DNA of 9,330 nucleotides from Deinococcus sp. GTDB taxonomy: Bacteria; Deinococcota; Deinococci; Deinococcales; Deinococcaceae. The stretch is from contig NZ_JAUNHK010000048.1 in NCBI RefSeq assembly GCF_030523985.1, positions 11,234-20,563 on the forward strand, read 5' to 3'. The translations under genes and the position numbers were made by a program. Shown here piece after piece: positions 6,196-9,330 of this stretch (within the stretch, counting starts at the first letter, position 1; every line of letters begins with the position of its first letter). The notes below the pieces were generated by a model. That model made no database searches, had not been told where the DNA came from, and saw nothing but the letters and a program-made list of their open reading frames with translations.

Positions 6196-6251
6196 TCGCA
6201 GGCTTTTAGCCTTGCTCTACTTGCCGGAAAAGGGAGCACAATAGCGGCACC

Positions 6252-7778
6252 GTGAAAATCCCCCTCACGCCTCTGGAACCGCTTTGCCGCGCCTTCGCCC
6301 TGCATCCATCCCGTCCGGCGGTTCGTGACCGGGGCCGCGAAGTCACCTATGCCGAACTGGGCGAGCAGAGCGCCCGACTCGCCGCCCTGCTGCGAGAACG
6401 TGGCCTGGAACTCGGCGGTCACGCGGTTCTGATTTCGCCGAATACGCTGTACGCCGTGACCGCCTTTCATGCCGTGCCGCTGGCAGGCGGGGTCATCGTG
6501 CCGCTCAATCCAGCCTTCGACGACGAATCGCTGAATTTTCTGGTCGCGCACGCCGACCCGCAGGTGGTTCTGGTGGACGCCGGGTTGCTGGCGCGGGTCC
6601 ACAGCACACTGGAAGCGCTGGGGGTGCCCGTCGTCGTCATCGGGGATGACGCCCAGCTGGAGGCGCAGCTCCAAGCGCACCCTCCCCTGCCCTGGCGGGT
6701 GCCGCACGCCCTGAACGAAGACCAGGCCATCAGCATCAACTACACGTCCGGCACCACCTCCGACCCCAAGGGCGTGATGATTTCGCACCGCGCCGCCTTC
6801 CTGAACCTGACCAACCTGCTCTACCACCTCGACCTGCGCCCCGGCGCTCAGGCGCTGCATACCGTGCCGCTGGCGCACAGCAACGGCTGGGGCATGGCGT
6901 GGGCGGTCACGGCGGCGGGCGGCACCCACCACACCCTGCCCGACCCCGCAGGGCTGCGCCCGGTGCTGGAAAGCGGCGTCGTCACCCATCTGTGCGCGTC
7001 CCCGGCGTGGCTGTCGCCGCTGCTCGAAGGCGGAGCGGCGCTGCGTCTCCCCCATCCGGTCAAGCTGGTCGTGGCCGGGGTGCGGCCCCACTCGCCCCTG
7101 ACAGCCACCCTGCAAGCCCAGGGCTTCGAGGTGATGCACGGCTACGGCCTGACCGAGAGTTCGGCCCTCGTCACCCTCAACCCCGCAGGCGGCCCCGACG
7201 CGCCTGAACCCCTGAGCTGGCAGGGGCACCCCATGACCTTTGCCGGAGAGGTGCGGGTGGTGAGCGAAGACGGGCAGGACGTGCCGCACGACGGGCAAAC
7301 CCCCGGCGAGATCGTCATTCGCAGCAACCAGGTCATGAAGGGCTACTACAAGAACCCGCGGGCCACCCGCCGCGCCATCAAAGACGGCTGGCTGCACACG
7401 GGCGACCTCGCGGTGAGGCGACCCAGCGGCAGCCTCGACATCCTCGACCGCGAAGGCGACCTGCTGAATCTGGGCGGGCAACCCTATTCCAGCGCCCAGA
7501 TCGAGGCGGTGCTGTACCGCCACCCCAGCGTGCGTGAGGCGGTGGTGGTGGCGACCCGCGCCCCCCAGGGCCACGACCTGCCCTGCGCGTTCGTCACCCT
7601 GCAACCCGGCGCACAGGTGCAGCCCGGCGAAATCCTGAGTTTCTGCGCCCCGCACCTGCCCGCCTGCGCCCTGCCGACCCAGCTGCGCTTCGTGGACGAC
7701 CTGCCCAAAACCGCCAGCGGCAAGGTGCTCAAGCACGTCCTGCGCAAACAGGTGCGCCAGCAGCGAAACAGAACCTGA
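6252..7778 (+). CDS. AMP-forming acyl-CoA synthetase (short/medium-chain acyl-activating enzyme type)
   Basis: Second ANL-superfamily CoA ligase, 508 aa, of a different branch from the one at 3150-5189. Motifs: NYTSGTTSDPKGVMISHR (163-180) as phosphate loop, HSNGWG (209-214), GYGLTES (297-303), GWLHTGDLA (379-387), hinge DR (399-400) and catalytic lysine in KTASGK (486-491). The NYTSGTT plus NGW pattern is that of the plant/bacterial acyl-activating enzymes acting on short or medium-chain acids. After the hinge it reads EGDLLNLGGQPYSSAQIE rather than the common KDxIxxGGxNISxxEIE, so the lid region is atypical. The start is GTG at 6252: an in-frame stop at 6207 precludes a long extension and homology begins by residue 8. 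AGGGAG (6231-6236) is 15 nt away, too far to be a strong Shine-Dalgarno. The gene is divergent from livG. The acyl substrate cannot be assigned. Confidence 0.92.
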   Translation: MKIPLTPLEPLCRAFALHPSRPAVRDRGREVTYAELGEQSARLAALLRERGLELGGHAVLISPNTLYAVTAFHAVPLAGGVIVPLNPAFDDESLNFLVAHADPQVVLVDAGLLARVHSTLEALGVPVVVIGDDAQLEAQLQAHPPLPWRVPHALNEDQAISINYTSGTTSDPKGVMISHRAAFLNLTNLLYHLDLRPGAQALHTVPLAHSNGWGMAWAVTAAGGTHHTLPDPAGLRPVLESGVVTHLCASPAWLSPLLEGGAALRLPHPVKLVVAGVRPHSPLTATLQAQGFEVMHGYGLTESSALVTLNPAGGPDAPEPLSWQGHPMTFAGEVRVVSEDGQDVPHDGQTPGEIVIRSNQVMKGYYKNPRATRRAIKDGWLHTGDLAVRRPSGSLDILDREGDLLNLGGQPYSSAQIEAVLYRHPSVREAVVVATRAPQGHDLPCAFVTLQPGAQVQPGEILSFCAPHLPACALPTQLRFVDDLPKTASGKVLKHVLRKQVRQQRNRT

Positions 7779-7788
7779 GTAGGTCGAA

Positions 7789-7806
7789 GTTCATCTCAAG
7801 ATGAAC
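7789..7806. repeat. Short inverted repeat just after the ligase stop codon
   Basis: GTTCATCT (7789-7796) and AGATGAAC (7799-7806) are exact reverse complements with only 2 nt between them; as RNA, 7 bp with a 4-nt loop is more realistic. It begins 11 nt after the TGA at 7776-7778. It is terminator-like in position but has no following T-tract, so an intrinsic terminator is not supported. It may be the left part of a larger repeat element. Confidence 0.5.
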
Positions 7807-7830
7807 CGAGCGAAGCGAGTATCGAAGAAA

Positions 7831-7897
7831 TACGTCGAACCGGGAATGAAGCGTTTTCGGTTCTGTCCCGAAAATGCGAAATGTTAGGTTCGATGTA
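7831..7897. repeat. Nested inverted repeat, candidate small intergenic repeat element
   Basis: An outer stem of 11 pairs (TACGTCGAACC at 7831-7841 with GGTTCGATGTA at 7887-7897, one G-T wobble) encloses an inner stem of 10 pairs. The inner stem is GCGTTTTCGG at 7851-7860 with CCGAAAATGC at 7868-7877, one G-T wobble and a 7-nt loop. The two are separated by a symmetric 9/9-nt internal loop. The whole occupies most of the 161-nt spacer before gabD. D. radiodurans carries several families of small dispersed intergenic repeats (SNRs), and this could belong to one. No T-tract follows, so I do not call it a terminator. Confidence 0.55.
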
Positions 7898-7926
7898 CTG
7901 CGCCGGTCAGAAGGAGGCGGGTCTTT

Positions 7927-7932
7927 TACACT
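7927..7932 (+). promoter_or_regulatory. -10 box placed for a leaderless gabD transcript
   Basis: TACACT fits the TANNNT -10 form and ends 7 nt before the A of the ATG at 7940. Transcription would therefore begin at or beside the start codon. Leaderless mRNAs with this arrangement are abundant in Deinococcus (known from transcript mapping in the genus). The -35 region is weak (CGGTCA at 7904-7909). AAGGAGG at 7911-7917 lies upstream of the predicted transcript and 22 nt from the ATG, so it would not act as a Shine-Dalgarno for it. Confidence 0.5.
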
Positions 7933-7939
7933 GAAGCCC

Positions 7940-9330
7940 ATGACCCCCACCAACGAATCGGTGATTCGCACCCGCGCCTATTTTGCGGGCGAGTGGCGCG
8001 ACGCCGCGCAGACCTTCGACGTGATTCACCCTGGCAACGGGCAAAAGGTTGCGGCTGTGGCCGACTGCACCCCCGCCGACGCGCAGCGGGCCATAGACGC
8101 CGCCGCCGAAGCGCAAAGGGCGTGGCGCAAGGTCAACCCCTACGAGCGCGGGCTGGTGCTGCGGCGCTGGTTCGACCTGATGCTGGAGCACAAGGAAGAA
8201 CTCGCCCGCCTGATGACGCTGGAAATGGGCAAACCCATCAGCGAGACGCGGGGCGAGGTGCACTACGCCGCCAGTTTCGTGGAGTGGTGCGCCGAGGAAG
8301 CCGGGCGAATTTCAGGTGAGCGCATCAACCTCCGTTTTCCCCACAAGCGCGGCCTGACCATCTCGGAACCCGTCGGCATCGTGTACGCGGTCACGCCCTG
8401 GAATTTCCCGGCGGGCATGATCACCCGCAAGGCAGCTCCGGCCCTGGCTGCGGGCTGCGTCATGATTCTCAAACCCGCCGAACTCTCGCCCATGACCGCG
8501 CTGTACCTGGCCGAACTGTGGCTGGAAGCGGGTGGCCCCGCCAACACGTTTCAGGTCTTGCCCACCAACGACGCCGCCGCGCTGACTCGTCCCATGATGG
8601 AGGACGAACGGGTGCGCAAACTGACCTTCACGGGCAGCACCGAGGTGGGCCGCAAACTCTACGAACAGGCCGCCCGCACCATCAAGCGTGTCAGCCTGGA
8701 ACTCGGCGGGCACGCACCTTTTCTGGTTTTTGAGGACGCCGACCTGGAAAAAGCCGCCAGCGAAGTCCTGTCCAGCAAGTTCCGCAATACGGGACAGACC
8801 TGCGTGTGTACGAACCGGGTCTATGTGCAGCGCTCGGTGGCCGAGGAATTTACTCGCCTGCTGACCGAAAAGACGGCGGCGCTGAAGATGGGCGACCCGC
8901 TCGACGACCAGACCCAGGTCGGGCCGCTGGTCGAACAGGCCGGACTCGACAAGGTCAAGGCACAGGTCGAAGACGCCCTGAATCGCGGCGCCCAGGCGAC
9001 CACCGGGGGGCAGGTGCGCGAGGGGCTGTTTTTCGAGCCGACCATCCTAACGGGCGTGCATCCCGACTCGGTCATCCTGCGCGAGGAAACCTTCGGCCCG
9101 GTCGCGCCCGTCGTGGTGTTCGACACCGAGGAGGAGGGCCTGCGGCTCGCTAATGCCAGCGAGTACGGCCTGGCGGCCTACGCCTACACCCGCGACCTTT
9201 CCCGTGCCTTCCGGGTGGCCGAAGCCCTCGAATACGGCATCGTGGGTATTAATGACGGCCTGCCCAGTGCTGGCGCCCCCCACGTTCCCTTCGGCGGCAT
9301 GAAAAACAGCGGCGTCGGGCGCGAGGGCGG
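7940..9330 (+). CDS. gabD: Succinate-semialdehyde dehydrogenase (aldehyde dehydrogenase superfamily), 3' end missing
   Basis: Predicted to oxidise succinate semialdehyde to succinate with NAD(P)+, the last step of GABA and 4-hydroxybutyrate breakdown feeding the TCA cycle. There are 463 complete codons from the ATG at 7940; the family is about 455-490 aa, so only a short C-terminal tail should be missing. Visible elements: FAGEW (15-19), the oxyanion asparagine in TPWNFP (Asn155), cofactor motifs KPAELSP (178-184) and FTGSTEVG (230-237), the general base Glu254 in LELGG, and catalytic Cys288 in NTGQTCVC. The Cys-Val-Cys pair (288 and 290) is typical of GabD, where these cysteines can form a redox-sensitive disulfide. 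EETFGPVAP (382-390) and PFGGMKNSGVGREG (450-463) complete the fold. An in-frame ATG at 7874 would add 22 residues without homology, so 7940 is preferred. A related medium-chain semialdehyde substrate is possible. Confidence 0.92.
   Translation, partial: MTPTNESVIRTRAYFAGEWRDAAQTFDVIHPGNGQKVAAVADCTPADAQRAIDAAAEAQRAWRKVNPYERGLVLRRWFDLMLEHKEELARLMTLEMGKPISETRGEVHYAASFVEWCAEEAGRISGERINLRFPHKRGLTISEPVGIVYAVTPWNFPAGMITRKAAPALAAGCVMILKPAELSPMTALYLAELWLEAGGPANTFQVLPTNDAAALTRPMMEDERVRKLTFTGSTEVGRKLYEQAARTIKRVSLELGGHAPFLVFEDADLEKAASEVLSSKFRNTGQTCVCTNRVYVQRSVAEEFTRLLTEKTAALKMGDPLDDQTQVGPLVEQAGLDKVKAQVEDALNRGAQATTGGQVREGLFFEPTILTGVHPDSVILREETFGPVAPVVVFDTEEEGLRLANASEYGLAAYAYTRDLSRAFRVAEALEYGIVGINDGLPSAGAPHVPFGGMKNSGVGREG

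Noticed and set aside
6135..7736. Minus-strand open frame (533 codons) opposite the 508-aa ligase
   Set aside because: It has no domain, is antisense to a well-supported gene, and runs into the AT-rich control region.
7789..7897. Intrinsic terminator of the ligase gene
   Set aside because: The stems are good, but no T-tract follows either one on the plus strand. Factor-dependent termination cannot be judged from sequence.

Overview
This window is GC-rich bacterial DNA that looks like Deinococcus, probably a D. radiodurans relative. That assignment is recognition-level inference from the protein sequences, the GC-rich codon use, the structured intergenic repeats and a -10 box placed for leaderless translation. 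It has not been checked against a database. It holds seven protein genes, no RNA genes, no CRISPR array and no insertion sequence.

Left part, minus strand (5995 down to 1): a five-gene run in transcription order. It comprises an ABC ATPase (LivG type), a 679-residue long-chain-type acyl-CoA synthetase that overlaps it by 4 nt (GTGA), permease LivH, permease LivM, and a periplasmic substrate-binding protein cut by the left edge. This is a branched-chain-amino-acid-type (HAAT) transporter with a CoA ligase embedded in the operon. The likely theme is uptake of a carboxylic acid (fatty, aromatic or dicarboxylic) followed by CoA activation rather than leucine uptake. The second ATPase (LivF) is not seen here and may lie beyond the left edge.

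Centre (5996-6251): a divergent control region with an AT-rich core (about 36% GC over 6121-6200). It contains two copies of TTGTCTAKAC, each close to the palindrome TTGTCTAGACAA, with starts 41 bp apart. The livG leader side carries a tandem 11-nt repeat and two small hairpins.

Right part, plus strand: a second, different AMP-forming acyl-CoA synthetase (508 aa), a 161-nt spacer filled with inverted repeats, then a succinate-semialdehyde dehydrogenase (GabD type) cut by the right edge. GabD appears to be read from a leaderless transcript.

The most unusual non-coding signal is a period-7 repeat with related consensus (GGCAGAT-like, GGTTGAT-like) in both long spacers of the transporter operon (973-1021 and 2159-2228). 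Next to these repeats, the Shine-Dalgarno sequences of livM and of the binding-protein gene each lie inside a short perfect inverted repeat. I see no clearly novel protein system. The best leads are this repeat/hairpin arrangement, the paired operator-like sites and the transporter-ligase coupling.
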